DNA from: Isochrysis galbana | Lineage: Eukaryota; Haptophyta; Isochrysidales; Isochrysidaceae | DNA: 64,000 bases | Direction: 5' to 3' | NCBI GenBank assembly: GCA_018136815.1 | Contig: CM030936.1 | Coordinates: 2,631,079 to 2,695,078 of the forward strand | Shown here: piece by piece, positions 1 to 10,166 of the stretch | Layout: each line of letters starts with the position of its first letter | How positions within the stretch are numbered: the stretch's first letter is position 1 | Program-made: the position numbers and the translations under genes | The notes under the pieces: generated by a model | The model's input: only the letters and a program-made list of their open reading frames with translations | Databases searched by the model: none | What the model was told of the DNA's origin: nothing

Positions 1-114
1 TCCATTGCAATCGCTTGAGTACTATATCAATATCATTCGGCGCCATTCCATTTATAGACATGGTTGAGCACTGTGAGGTGGGTGCCTTTGCTCAAATACT
101 AGAAGATTTTTTTT

Positions 115-462
115 GTGCCGGGAGCGGCGCATCGCGTATTTGGAAACGAGGGGTACCAAATGAAGGCAAACGACCTAACTCGCACTGGCGCACTGGCGCC
201 AAATGCTCGCGCCAGCGCGCCAGCATACGCTGTTGCCCCAACATTGAGTACGGGCGATGAGCCCATGGACACACCTCTGTCGCCGAAGCGCCCACGCGCC
301 GACGGCGCGCCTGATCAAGTGCGCGCGCCGGCTCGCGACGCATGCGAACATCAAAGCACGGCAGCCATCACGGGTCATAGGCGCCCGTGGCTGCGCAACG
401 GCATAGGGATAGGGCTGATGGCGCAAGGCAATACCGTAAGTGTAAGTACGCGAGTGCGATGA
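115..462 (+). pseudogene. LINE ORF1 N-terminal remnant
   Basis: This open stretch contains the peptide MDTPLSPKRPR (ATG at 265), which also occurs in the ORF1 start of the retrotransposon at 22916 and, in diverged form, in other copies here. The basic KRPR resembles a nuclear localisation signal. The rest is low-complexity Ala/Arg-rich sequence with no other recognisable domain, and no reverse transcriptase follows. I read it as a degenerate 5' piece of the LINE family on the plus strand. The 463-1097 stretch holds no gene I can support. Confidence 0.45.
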
Positions 463-1097
463 GACCCCGCAACAGCCTGAACTTCAAAAGTTGTTTTTAG
501 AATCACTATTCATTCGGCACACCATGATCCATGATGTACACCCCCCCCAAGCACACATATTACCAGCAGTATGGGGTTGTCACTTACACCGTCGACAGTC
601 GCGAAAAGGGTCAACGAAGGGTGGAAAAGGGAAGTCATCGAACCTCGAGGATGGGGAGACATGAAATCGGGCTTTCGACGACAATGCCGGGCAAGCTGTG
701 CTATGTCATATGCGAAGGTGGGCCACCCATTTCATCCAGCTAGCACGCTTGCTCGCTTATCGCGCATCTGCAACGACCATTGGAAAGTCAAGGTGGGTAC
801 CGACACATATACAATAGTAGCGGCGCTTGCTACGAATGACACAACTCCCAATGACGACTGTCGTACCGGATTTGGCACATCTTGCCGTTTGAGGTGCGCG
901 GGTCCCAACCAGCTTTCTCCTTCCTCCATGGAGATGCGTCCCCCAAATCACGCGCCACATTGGGCAAGACGCCCTGCTGCCCCGTCGGTGTGGACTCGTG
1001 AGTGAGGATTGAGTCAGCCAACGAATGCCACAGCAGCATCCTCTGGAATCTAATCATCACGATGCGCGCCATTCACAAATCTCGCACTGAGGGCTAC

Positions 1098-2532
1098 TCA
1101 GAGCGCCGGGGGTTCGAAGGCAATCGTAACCGACACATATGGATAAAAATCGCCGCCGGAGCCCGGCACGACTACCTCCTCGTGCGTGTCCGCCGATGCT
1201 GATGACGACATGAACATTGTGTTGAGGGCCTTGCGAAGCACCTCAACCTTTCCCTTCTTTGGCTGGAGGATGACGGCCTGCATATTCGGCGCCATGCCCT
1301 GGCCCCGGTATGCGATAAGGCCATAGCGGAGCACAGACTCGATGAAGACGCGGATGGCCTTCAAGTGAAGGAACATGATGAGCGCCTCGGAGTAGTTGAT
1401 GGCGCACCAGTTGGCGAGCAGCGCATTTTGCCTGGAGTATTCGCTCTCGTCGTTGGCCCTCTTCGCTTCGTCGGCAGCCACCTGCTCGGCATCAAAAGTA
1501 AAATCGCGCACGGCGAAGCGCTTTTCGCGGCAGGCATTCTTGAATTGTTCGAGCGACTTCTTGAACAAAGTCACTCCAAAGAGGACGTACTCGCTGTCCT
1601 CAGAGATGGCTTTCGCCGAAAGGGGGACCACATAGTCGGCCAACTTCTCATATGAAAGCAGGAAGTCCTTCATCATCGACTTTTGAATGACCACCATCAC
1701 GGTCGTCATGTACTCTGAGTCCAGGATATCGTCCTCTTGCACAATGTCCCCCAGACCACGGACCATCAGGTTGCCCTGCGTTCTCCGCTCAAAGGCCTGG
1801 AGTGATCCCTTGAGCGTGTTCAAGTCTGAAAGCTTGACCTTGAGCTCCTCCTCCAGGCCACCAATTTTCTGCACCGAAAGATGTAGAGCTTAGACAGCCT
1901 CGAAGATTCAGCAAGGGTGACAGTTGTGGCCAAGGGCACTCACCCCACTAATGGTCTCCGCAAGTTCGCGCAGGGGAGTCTTCAGCTGAAACTTGGCCTC
2001 GTCCCAGTCCCACTGCTTCGTCGCATACGTCGTGACGTCGGCTGCAAAGAGGCACGGTAGGCATGATAGGGCAAGGGTTAGTCTCATCATCGCAAACTGC
2101 TCAGCCAACTCCAGCCCACGGGGGGAAAGACAGTTCCATGCGGGGGGGGGGGGGACACTGCAAGGGTGCCGTGCCATGGACAGCAGTTTCGTCTGGAGGT
2201 GCAATCGGCCTCGACATGGCGCAGGCCATCTCTCACACTCCCTATTTATATTACACGCCGTGCCACTCACTTCCATTGACCGTAGGAGCCTGATCCTCCT
2301 TAAGATCCATATGCTGCCGGTATAGCTTGAAGCATGTGGCCTCTGCGAGAGCCTCCATCTTAGTCATGTCGTCGCTCAGGCTCATGAGCGAGTCGAGAGT
2401 GCCGACGCGCAGCGCGTCAGCTGGCACTGGGAAGTCATGCACCTCGGCGAGCCCGGCCAGCTTGTCGACGAGGTACTTCTTCTGTAGGTCGGCCTTGAAG
2501 GCGATCGCGATGAGCTCCTTGTCCTCAGCCAT
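1098..2532 (-). CDS. ATP6V1C: V-type proton ATPase subunit C (Vma5/ATP6V1C)
   Basis: Subunit C is the peripheral stalk protein that links the V1 and V0 sectors of the vacuolar proton pump and controls their reversible assembly. Three exons on the minus strand give about 376 residues, close to the usual 380-390: 2532-2271, 2041-1944 and 1868-1098. Introns are GT-AG (donors GTGAGT at 2270 and 1943; acceptors CAG before 2041 and 1868), and the reading frame is kept across both. Family landmarks are VGTLDSLMSLSDD in exon 1, WDWDEAKF in exon 2, and SEYMTTVMVVIQK, YVVPLSAK, RVFIESVLRYGL and the C-terminal YPYVSVTI in exon 3. The start MAEDKELIAI was chosen because a pyrimidine-rich leader precedes it. 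The gene is divergent from the G3BP-like gene at 3507. Confidence 0.95.
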
Positions 2533-2639
2533 CGCGTGCCGTGGCCAGGCTGCAGGCGGGAGAGGGGGGAGCGCGCGGGGAGGAGGCTTGGTCGTGCACC
2601 TGTACTGCACGCGCGGGGTCGAATGCGCGCGCACAGATG

Positions 2640-3180
2640 AGCCTGGGAGTGGTGCGAGAGTGAGGGGGGGGGGCAGCGGCAGCGGCGGCGGAGCCTGCCT
2701 GGCGATCGGTGGGTGGGGGGGGGGCGACAGCGAAAGAGAGGGGGAGAGGGGGGGGGGGGCTTAGGGGAGGGGGGGGGGCGGAGAGGGGAGAGTCGGGCTG
2801 GGGGCGGGGGGGGGGGGGGGGGGGAGCAGAAGGGGCGGGCGGAGTCGGCTGGCCGGGGGGGGGGGGGGGGAGGGGGGGGGGGGGGGATGGGAGAAGATAT
2901 CGGGGGGGGGGGAGGGAAAGCGGAGCAGGACCGGAGCGGAAGTTCGGCAGGAGATGCCGCGAGGGGAGGGGCGAACCTCTTCCCCCCCCCCCCCCCCCCG
3001 CCCCCCTCCCCTTCTCCGTGTCCCGCCCCCCCCTCCCCCCCCCCCCCCCTGCTTCCCCCCCGCGCCCCCCCGCGCCCCCCCCCCCCCTTCCCCCCCGCTC
3101 TTCCCCCCCCCCCCCCCTCCCCCCCGCCGCCGCCACCTTCCCCCTCTCCATTTCCGCGCCCCCTCCCCCCGACAATAGAG
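2640..3180. promoter_or_regulatory. Bidirectional intergenic tract with G-to-C strand switch
   Basis: Between the divergent starts at 2532 and 3507 the plus strand is dominated by G runs from about 2660 to 2960 and then switches to C runs from about 2980 to 3170. Each gene therefore has a C-rich leader on its own coding strand. Long ORFs crossing this tract encode only Pro, Gly or Arg runs and are not credible. A shared promoter is inferred from the layout; no TATA-like element is evident. Confidence 0.5.
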
Positions 3181-3506
3181 CGAGGCGAGGTGGGAGCGGA
3201 GAGGGAAGAGGAAGGGGGGGAGGGAAGAGCCCTTGCCCTATCCCCTGCTGCCGCGCGCACGCTAGAGAGGGACGGGCGCGGTTCAACCGATGCGGCCGAA
3301 CCTGCGAAGGACGCGCGCGCCGCTCGCACATCCAGCTGCCGCTTTACGCAGCATGGAAGCAGTGCACGCCAGCAATGCCTCCCTCCCCCCCACCCCACCC
3401 TGCACCCCCCTTTTCCCCTACCTGCCACATGCCCTCTCACGCTCCGCTCACAGAGATCACTCGCATTCCCCGGCCGCAGGGTTCACTGGAGCTGTGTGCT
3501 GCACGG

Positions 3507-4143
3507 ATGGCCGATGGGCATGAGATCACGCCAGCGTTCATCGCTGAGCAGTTCGTCTTGCAGTACTACTCGGCAATGCACAAGGACCCTGAGCTCGTGC
3601 GCAAGTTTTACGCCGCCGACTCGGCGCTGACCCATCTGGAGGGCAACACTCATGCTGCACCCATCATTGGTGCCCAGGCCATTCAAGAGAAGATCACCTC
3701 CCTGGGCATGCGCGGCGGCATGGCGCAGATCCTACACATTGACTCTCAACAATCATCTGACATTGGGATCCTGATCATGCTAACTGGCACGTTCGTCCGA
3801 GCAGGCGAGACCACTGGCAAGACTTTCAATCAAAGCTTCTATCTGGCCAAGATTGATCCGAATAGCCAGTTCTCGTACTACGTGCGCAACAACATCTTCC
3901 GCTACATTGACCCTGACGTCATAGCGCCTGACACTGGGGCACTGCTTGCAAAGCCGACGGCAGCAATGAGTGTGGCGGAGCCACCTGCGCCGACGCCAGA
4001 GCCCGAGCCGGCTGCTCCACCTGCGCTCGCTTTGGAGACGCAGCCTGTGGCCGAGCCCGTGGTGAACGCCTTGTCCACGCTGAGCCACGATGAGCTGGTA
4101 GGCGAGCCCGCAGAAAGTACCGTCGAAGCAAGCGCGCCTCCTT
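3507..4143 (+). CDS. NTF2-domain protein, G3BP-like (broken by assembly gap)
   Basis: Residues 1 to about 135 form an NTF2-like domain: MADGHEITPAFIAEQFVLQY, a KFYAADSALTHLEG segment, FNQSFYLA and YYVRNNIFRYID match the layout of Ras-GAP SH3-binding proteins (G3BP), which bind RNA and nucleate stress granules. A Pro/Glu/Ala-rich linker follows, as in that family. The frame is open up to the 100-N gap at 4144, so the expected C-terminal RRM and RGG part is not visible. The start was taken at 3507 because everything upstream in frame is C-rich low complexity. After the gap one frame reads on to a TGA near 4336, but linkage and true gap length are unknown. G3BP identity is probable; NTF2 fold is near certain. 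Confidence 0.82.
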
Positions 4144-4243
4144 NNNNNNNNNNNNNNNNNNNNNNNNNNNNNNNNNNNNNNNNNNNNNNNNNNNNNNNNN
4201 NNNNNNNNNNNNNNNNNNNNNNNNNNNNNNNNNNNNNNNNNNN
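4144..4243. other. Assembly gap of exactly 100 N
   Basis: Exactly one hundred N characters lie inside the NTF2-domain gene. The round number suggests a placeholder of unknown true length, so frames on either side cannot be joined safely. Confidence 0.98.
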
Positions 4244-4336
4244 GCTCTCGCTTTCGTCACAGCCCATGTGATCCCCATGCTCGTGCGGCGTGTACGTGAT
4301 GCCAAAGATGACTTTGTCACTCCAGGGGACGGATGA
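4244..4336 (+). CDS. Possible C-terminal end of the gene cut by the gap
   Basis: Directly after the gap one plus-strand frame runs about 30 codons, ends DDFVTPGDG and stops with TGA. It has mixed composition with acidic and aliphatic residues, unlike the low-complexity frames nearby. It may be the last exon of the NTF2-domain gene, but no domain is recognisable and the frame cannot be checked across the Ns. The rest, up to 4653, holds nothing I can support. Confidence 0.3.
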   Translation, partial: ALAFVTAHVIPMLVRRVRDAKDDFVTPGDG

Positions 4337-4653
4337 GCCGGTCCTAGTGTCGGAATGGACAGCCTACCGGCTACGTCATCGTATACGCGCGATCATCAAC
4401 GCATGGATGAGATAACATGGATGGGGGGCTGCCAGATGCCTTGCAATGCGATGCGCTTGTGCAATCGGCACCAAGTCGAGGCTCGTGCTGGAGGCGGGCG
4501 CGCAAACAGGAATCAAATCATTCTCGCGTTGTGGATCAAACCATAATTTCACCTTTCCCCCGCCACATAAGCGACGGGAGAGTGGTTGCGTAAAACCAGT
4601 GTGACAATTGACAACCGAGCCTCGGCCACGAGGCGCTGCAGAGGCTGTCAGAT

Positions 4654-6044
4654 CTACGTGTGCCACCACAGCTCAGGCGGAGAGCTGACGTCATTTCCCA
4701 AAGGCTCTCCTTTGCCCTTGTGCTCCGGCTCCTGCAGAACGGGTTGCTTGCAAATCGGACAGCTTGGGGACTGCGGGCGAGTTGGGAAAACCGGAGGACA
4801 ACATCCTGTCAGAAGTACACACTGGTGCGATGAATGGAGAGGATAGTGCCACTCCAGACGCCGACACACGCGTTGCAGGTGGGCACAAACCTCATTTTGC
4901 TTCAACCATTTTATGATACACGCCTTGTGGAAATCGTGCTTGCATGGCATGTCGAGAACAGCCTGTTGTGGCTTCAGCGCTTCAAGGCAGATGACGCAAA
5001 TGTCGTCCGGCTTTACCTTAGGCAACAAGCAACAATGGAGATGTGGCGCCTGACGATGCAGTGTGCTGGACGGAGCAACCACACATCGGGGCCAGCGTCA
5101 CAGCAGCATCGGGGCCATCGAGACGGTGCTCCAGCGCCTGGGTCTGTGGGGAACGGAATACGTTCCCCAATTGCTGACACACTTACCTGATGCTTGCTCA
5201 GCTTGTGCGAGCCGAGCTGCTCCAGCCGTTTCGCGTTAGCCTTCAGCATCTTCTTCTTCTCTGGCCCCACTTCCTCGTCCAGCTGCAGAAGCATCTCGTA
5301 GTCTGCCTCGTCAAAGTCTCGATCCAAGAAGGACAGATGTGCTAGGTGTTGCCCTTGCCGTCCTCGGGCTCCCCCACTCGCCCTGCCTCCAACTAGCTGG
5401 GGGTACAAGCTAGCGTCCGGCATGTGGAGTGCCCAAGGCGCATAGCCTCCCAAGAAGTTGCCGCCTCGGCCTCGCCCACCTCGTCCGCCGCTGCCGTATA
5501 CCCCGGACCCGCCATCTCCCATCACGTGATAGCCCCCGCTGAAGAGGGCATTCAGCCCAGCATGAGCATGTGAGCCAAGAGTACTGCTGGTGCCGCCAGC
5601 TCGAAAGTGGGTGCCTAGTGAGCCATTCGAAAAGATATCTCCTCGACCATCGAAGCTAGGGGTGGGTGCCGAGTGCCCTGCGAAATAGAAGGGCACCCCG
5701 CTGCTACCCGGATGCCTCGAGGGCGGGTGGAAGAGGCTGAGTGACGACTGCTGCTCCTCCTGCTGCAGTTGGCTTGCCAGCAGATCATCGACGTGCCGCG
5801 GCCGCGCGCGCCTGCGATTCTCGGCAGTAGGCGAGCGAAGGGCGAATCCGATGTCGCTGTCCTCCTCGTCCGAGTCGGCCAGGTTGATCACCTCGTGCCA
5901 GGTTTGCTGCTGCTCCTCACGAGGCCGCTTGAAGCGGTCGGCATGCTGCTCAGCGTTGCGGAGGTTAATGGACGGCTGTGTCTGCTCGGGGCTCGAGTCG
6001 TCGCAAAGGTCTACGATTAATCTGCCAGACTGTAACCTGACCAT
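4654..6044 (-). CDS. RING-H2 E3 ubiquitin ligase with SUMO-interaction-like motifs
   Basis: Three phase-0 exons on the minus strand (6044-5187, 5016-4891, 4770-4654) give about 366 residues. The donor GTAAGT at 5186 and acceptors AG at 5017 and CAG at 4771 are clear. Near the N-terminus lie RLIVDLCDD and EVINLADSDEED, each a short hydrophobic strand followed by acids, as in SUMO-interacting motifs. A Gly/Arg-rich middle part follows, then an ADYEMLLQLDEE helix. The C-terminus is a full C3H2C3 RING: CVIC, then CxHxxHxxC, then CPIC, split by the second intron between the zinc ligands. Such RINGs recruit E2 enzymes to ubiquitinate substrates. SUMO targeting is an inference from the motifs. The start MVRLQSGRL was chosen because upstream sequence is C-rich low complexity. 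Confidence 0.88.
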
Positions 6045-6109
6045 ACCGCTGCGCTCGCTCGTGTCTGCCTGGGAAGGGGCTGGGGAGAGGGAGGGGGTGC
6101 GGCCAGTCT

Positions 6110-6620
6110 GGAGTGCGGTGGGGTGTGGGGGGACGGCGCGATGTTCCAACCTCGTGCGTGGTGTGTGAGGAGAGAGTGGGGAGAGAGGAGAGAGAGGAGG
6201 GAGAGGAGGAGGGAGAGAGGAGGGGGAGGGGGAGGGGGGGGCGGGCAGGGGGTGGGGGTGGGGGAGGGGTGGGGGGGAGGGGGGGGGGAGGGCGGACGAG
6301 GGGAGGCTAGGGGGGCTGGGGGGGGGAGGGGGGGCGGTTGCGGGGGGGGGAGGGAAGGGAGGGGGGAAGGGGGAGGAGGGAGAGGGGGGGGGGGGGGGGG
6401 GGTTGCTCGGGAGGAGGAGGAGCGGGGCGGGCAGAGAACGGCGCGCCTTCAATCGTCAATCGCTGGATGCATCGACGTAGTTTACTTGGGCACTTTAGTA
6501 CTACTAGAGCGTATCAATGGATAGTAAGGGCCAGGGGCCGGAGGCTGCCCCCCCCCCCCCCCCCTCCCCCCCCCCCTCTGACCCCCCACCGCCCCCCCCC
6601 CCCCCCCCCCCCACCCAGAC
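6110..6620. other. G-rich then C-rich low-complexity tract
   Basis: G runs fill the plus strand from about 6170 to 6430 and C runs follow at 6550-6615. The first block is the C-rich leader side of the RING gene at 6044. No gene starts rightward soon after the second block; the next feature is the retrotransposon at 7129. The rest, up to 7112, has no supported gene. Confidence 0.6.
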
Positions 6621-7112
6621 AGCCCCGGAACACTAGAGACTGCCGCTTCGTTGTCGCTACTCTACGTTACTCCCAAGGAGCCAACGCCCCCCAGGAGCTA
6701 TCGGGGGCCCCCGAGCCCCCGAGAGCTATCGGGGGGAAATTTTTTTCCCGATCGCCACCAACATCCCCACCGAGATGAACGGCTCCGTCTGCTGCTCGCC
6801 GCCCTTGCTTCACGTTAGGGAACGTGTGTGCCTTCTTCTCGGGGTACCTGGAGCCTAAGCGTATCTGAGACCAATTATCGGCTGTTTGGTGCTAAGAGCT
6901 AAGATAGTACGCCGGGCTCCACTCCGAGAAAGCAAGGAGGCGAAAGGGGATGGGGGATGGGGGCGGGTCAGCTTCTAGCGTAGAGAGAGAGAGAGAGAGA
7001 GGAAGAGCTTGGGCGGTGCGGGGGCGCGCGCGGCGGAGAAGGGAAAGAGGGGCTATCGGCGTCCCCCCTTGGCCCCGGCCAGAGTTTCGAGAAACTCGAT
7101 TCTAAGTTTGGA

Positions 7113-7128
7113 GTTTGGGGGCCACATA
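7113..7128. repeat. Left target-site duplication of LINE copy 7129-9157
   Basis: GTTTGGGGGCCACATA is repeated exactly at 9158-9173 on the far side of the element, giving a 16-nt direct repeat that marks target-primed insertion. Confidence 0.88.
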
Positions 7129-9157
7129 AAAAAAACCTTTTAATATTCTCGCCACACGCGCGGCTATGTAGCTGTCCATCGTAGCCACGCCCGTTTCCCT
7201 TCCTTTCCCTCACTTCCCGCCTTGCGGCAACTCCCCTCGTGCTCTACTTAGGGGCCCAGGTTGTGGGGGGGGTTGGGTAGGGCGGGGGTGCACCGGCCCC
7301 TAGTGGTCTGTCCTCGCCTTCCTCCTGTGCCTCTAGGTGGCCCGTTCCTCACTGCGTCGGTGTGAGTGGTTGTTTGTTGCTGCGTCTCCTTTGTTTTCAT
7401 CGCCCATCCCTTCTTTTGGGGTGTTTTCTAGGAGGGAGACGTGCCTCAGCCTTAGGCGAGTTTTTCGGCTAGGCCGAGTGTCGTACTGCCACGAGGCCGA
7501 GGTTGTCGTTCATTGTCAGCCTTCCTTTGTCGTTTTCTGTAAAAATGGGGGCGCTGAGCTCTAACGGTCTTTTCAGCTTAGGTTTTCTACCCTGGGCCAC
7601 CTTACGAGTGCGCACTCGGTGATCGCCGTTTGGCGGGGCAATGCCCCTCACCAGGGTAGTGAACCTTATTAGCGTGGATTCCAAGATTGGTATGTAGTGG
7701 TACGTGTGTGATTCAAACTCCACCGGGAGGTGATCCGACGCTCTCATACAACGCCTTTGTCGAGTCGAGCGGAGCCGGAGGGCTCTGAGCCACTCCGTCG
7801 CGAGCAGCACCGGCGGCTAGCGCGGCGCTTTGGCCCTCCTCCCCACCGGGAGTCGGGTGAATGAAATTCTGGACTGGGTCGGGCAACCCCATTTGGGTGT
7901 CTGGACGGGGAACGAACGGCGAACGAAGGGCTGTGGGGCGGCGAGGCGCTCCTAGCGGCCCTAGTGTGATGGGTTGTAAGAGATTGTTAGACCTACAAAG
8001 AACTCTTCCCTCAGGGAGGGAGCCTAAGCTGCTTGAGTGCAGCGACGCAGCGAACAACGACGGACAACGAAGCTGAGAACAACAGGTTACACCGACTCAC
8101 GAACACACCGGAATCATTCACCCAAACCAAGCAAATTATCAAGCAACCGCGACCCCAAATCACCGATAACTCAAACACGTCGCGAGAGACGGAGAGAGAG
8201 AGCGAGAGAGAGAGAGACTCCGCAGCGACGGCCGGAGCGTGTCTCCGTTGTAACTTCCCACGTAGCGGAGAGTCCGAAGGGGAGCGTCATGTCGCGCGAC
8301 CACGGCGATCACTTTGGATACGGATCGCAACGAGATGTCTTCACGACAGAGGAAATCTTGCCGTTGAGCGTGAACCTTCTAGACGCTTCTAACGAACAAC
8401 CCTGAGTAGCAACCAAGGGGAAGAAACACCAAAGGGGCCAAGGGCTTGCATGTAGCTTGCATCAAGGGGAAAGATTCCCTCACCTAGGAAGCGAACCTAC
8501 ACCGGTCTCCAAGGGGAGATGGCAAATTAAACCTCAAATCTCGAGCGGCTAGAGCAACCGACTCGCTCGCCAAAACCTTGACCGAGAAGAAAGAAGCAAG
8601 GACCTACAAGCCAAGGGTAGCGGACCTAGGGAATGTGAGAGGAAGTTTCCGAACGCCAAGACGAACGCCAAACGCCGGAAGGCAACGAAACCCTAACCAA
8701 GCCAAGCGGAACCTACGAAGAACAGGCCTGGACGACAACGACAACGAAAGTGAAAGTGAGCAAGTCCCAAGCAAGAACCGGAACTCAACAAGAAACAACA
8801 AGCCTTGCAAGAAGCTAAACAAGCCTTCACAAGGTAACTCGAGAGCCTGAGACAAGCGCGCAGCGAGTGACAGGCGACCTGGCTCCTTTGGGTCAAGATT
8901 ACCCGAAAGGAGGAAACCTGGAATCTAGACTTGACAAACAGGCTGGACGGAACGAAACGAGAACTCGAATTCTAGATCACGACAACCGAATCAGACACTG
9001 GCGAACCGCTGGGAGGCGTGAGGTGAGAGCTAGAAGCTGCTTCGCCTCTGCCAGCGACAGGTCCATGTGGGCAGGGGGGCCGCCCTCGGCGGGGGGCCCG
9101 AAGGAGAGGGGAGGCGCGGCGGCGCGCTCCATCGCGTCCAAGTATAAACTTAGTTGT
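7129..9157 (-). mobile_element. Non-LTR retrotransposon, internally deleted but with both ends
   Basis: The sense strand is minus. The 5' end near 9157 has a hairpin (9138-9153) followed by ATGGAGCGCGCC, starting an ORF1 of about 50 codons (MERAAAPPLSFGPP). The 3' side keeps a reading frame at 7469-7700 with YHYIPILESTL, FTTLVRG and QGRKPKLKRPLELSAP, shared with the ORF2 C-termini at 27010 and 28947. The 3' end is the family tail GCGAGAATATTAAAAGG followed by a T run (A run on plus at 7127-7134). Exact 16-nt target duplications flank it. Endonuclease and reverse transcriptase are absent, so it would need help in trans. The region from 7810 to 9000 is purine-rich with GA tracts near 8190 and no domain. 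Confidence 0.88.
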
Positions 9158-9173
9158 GTTTGGGGGCCACATA
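9158..9173. repeat. Right target-site duplication of LINE copy 7129-9157
   Basis: Exact copy of the 16 nt at 7113-7128, directly abutting the 5' end of the element. Confidence 0.88.
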
Positions 9174-9263
9174 GAAACCAACATTTTGAACGAAATAAAT
9201 CGAAATTTGGGGTCGCGGCGCGCGGCGCGGCGCGCGTGGGGTGCTGAGTGGGAGTGGGGCGCG

Positions 9264-9480
9264 ATGGCGCCCGCAGGCCGGTCGGCCTCCAAGAAGCGGA
9301 CACGGCAGATGGTGGAAGATGAGGACGAGGGACGAGGGGGGCGATGGCAGCTCCGGTCAGCTCCTACTCCCACCCTCCCCCTCCCCGCGCCCTCAGGAGC
9401 TGGATGCGTCATCTGAGAACGAAAAGAACTCCAGCGACGACGGAAGCGACGCCGAGGACTACGAGGGGACGAATGCTGAG
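9264..9480 (+). CDS. Possible 5' exons of an acidic nuclear-type protein
   Basis: The ATG at 9264 opens MAPAGRSASKKRTRQMVEDE, a basic then acidic N-terminus. After a short intron ending CCCTCAG at 9396, the frame ELDASSENEKNSSDDGSDAE runs to a GT at 9481. Basic and Asp/Ser-rich stretches like these occur at the N-termini of chromatin proteins, but no domain is present. A phase-compatible donor is at 9312 (GTGGAA), which is weak. No convincing later exon is visible before 10166, so this may be a gene fragment cut by retrotransposon activity. Confidence 0.3.
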
Positions 9481-10166
9481 GTGTTTTCTCTCTCTTGTCT
9501 CTTGCTTGCGTGTGATGTATGGGGAGCAACTGTCTGGTGTGTTGTGTGTTGTCAGACCACCTGCAAGTGGCAAGTGGCAAGTGGCCTTGATGAGCCAGGC
9601 AACGCGGGGTGGGTGGGCGGCAGGGGGGCGGCGGGGGCGGACTGCAAGGGAACTGCTCAACTGTAGGGCAACTGCTCACCCTTCCTCGTCTCCTCCATAT
9701 AGACGTGTGACGAAACTTGTTGTCTGCTTTTACGCGGTCGGTGCTCTTTGGTGTGGACATACACTCATCAGTGCTCTTTGGTGTGAGACGTGGATCGTGA
9801 ATTTCAACGAGATATCGACCCTGCCCCAAGTCGAGTGAATGGAGTCAGACCTCGTGTGGGTTTCAACATGTGAAGTGTCAAGTTGAGTCAAGTAACCTCC
9901 AGGTGACAACGAAAGGTGTTAGCATGGATGGGGATAATTGAACGCTTTTGGTCTTTTCACTTTCCACTTTGAATTCAATCAAAGCAACGATAACGATCTC
10001 CACAGCACCCACTCCAGCACAACACGCGAAATCTTAGCACTCCACCGTTGCAGGGATCATGAAGGGATAATGCGACGTCGATGAGCTCTTACACACCCAC
10101 AATACACCCACAACTTCTAAGAGATCTGAGGTCCTCGGCGATGGCTACGGCTATCTATGGTGGTGG

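Noticed and set aside
2382..4271. Very long Pro/Gly/Arg-rich frames on both strands
   Set aside because: They come from G and C runs, overlap real exons in other frames and have no domain.
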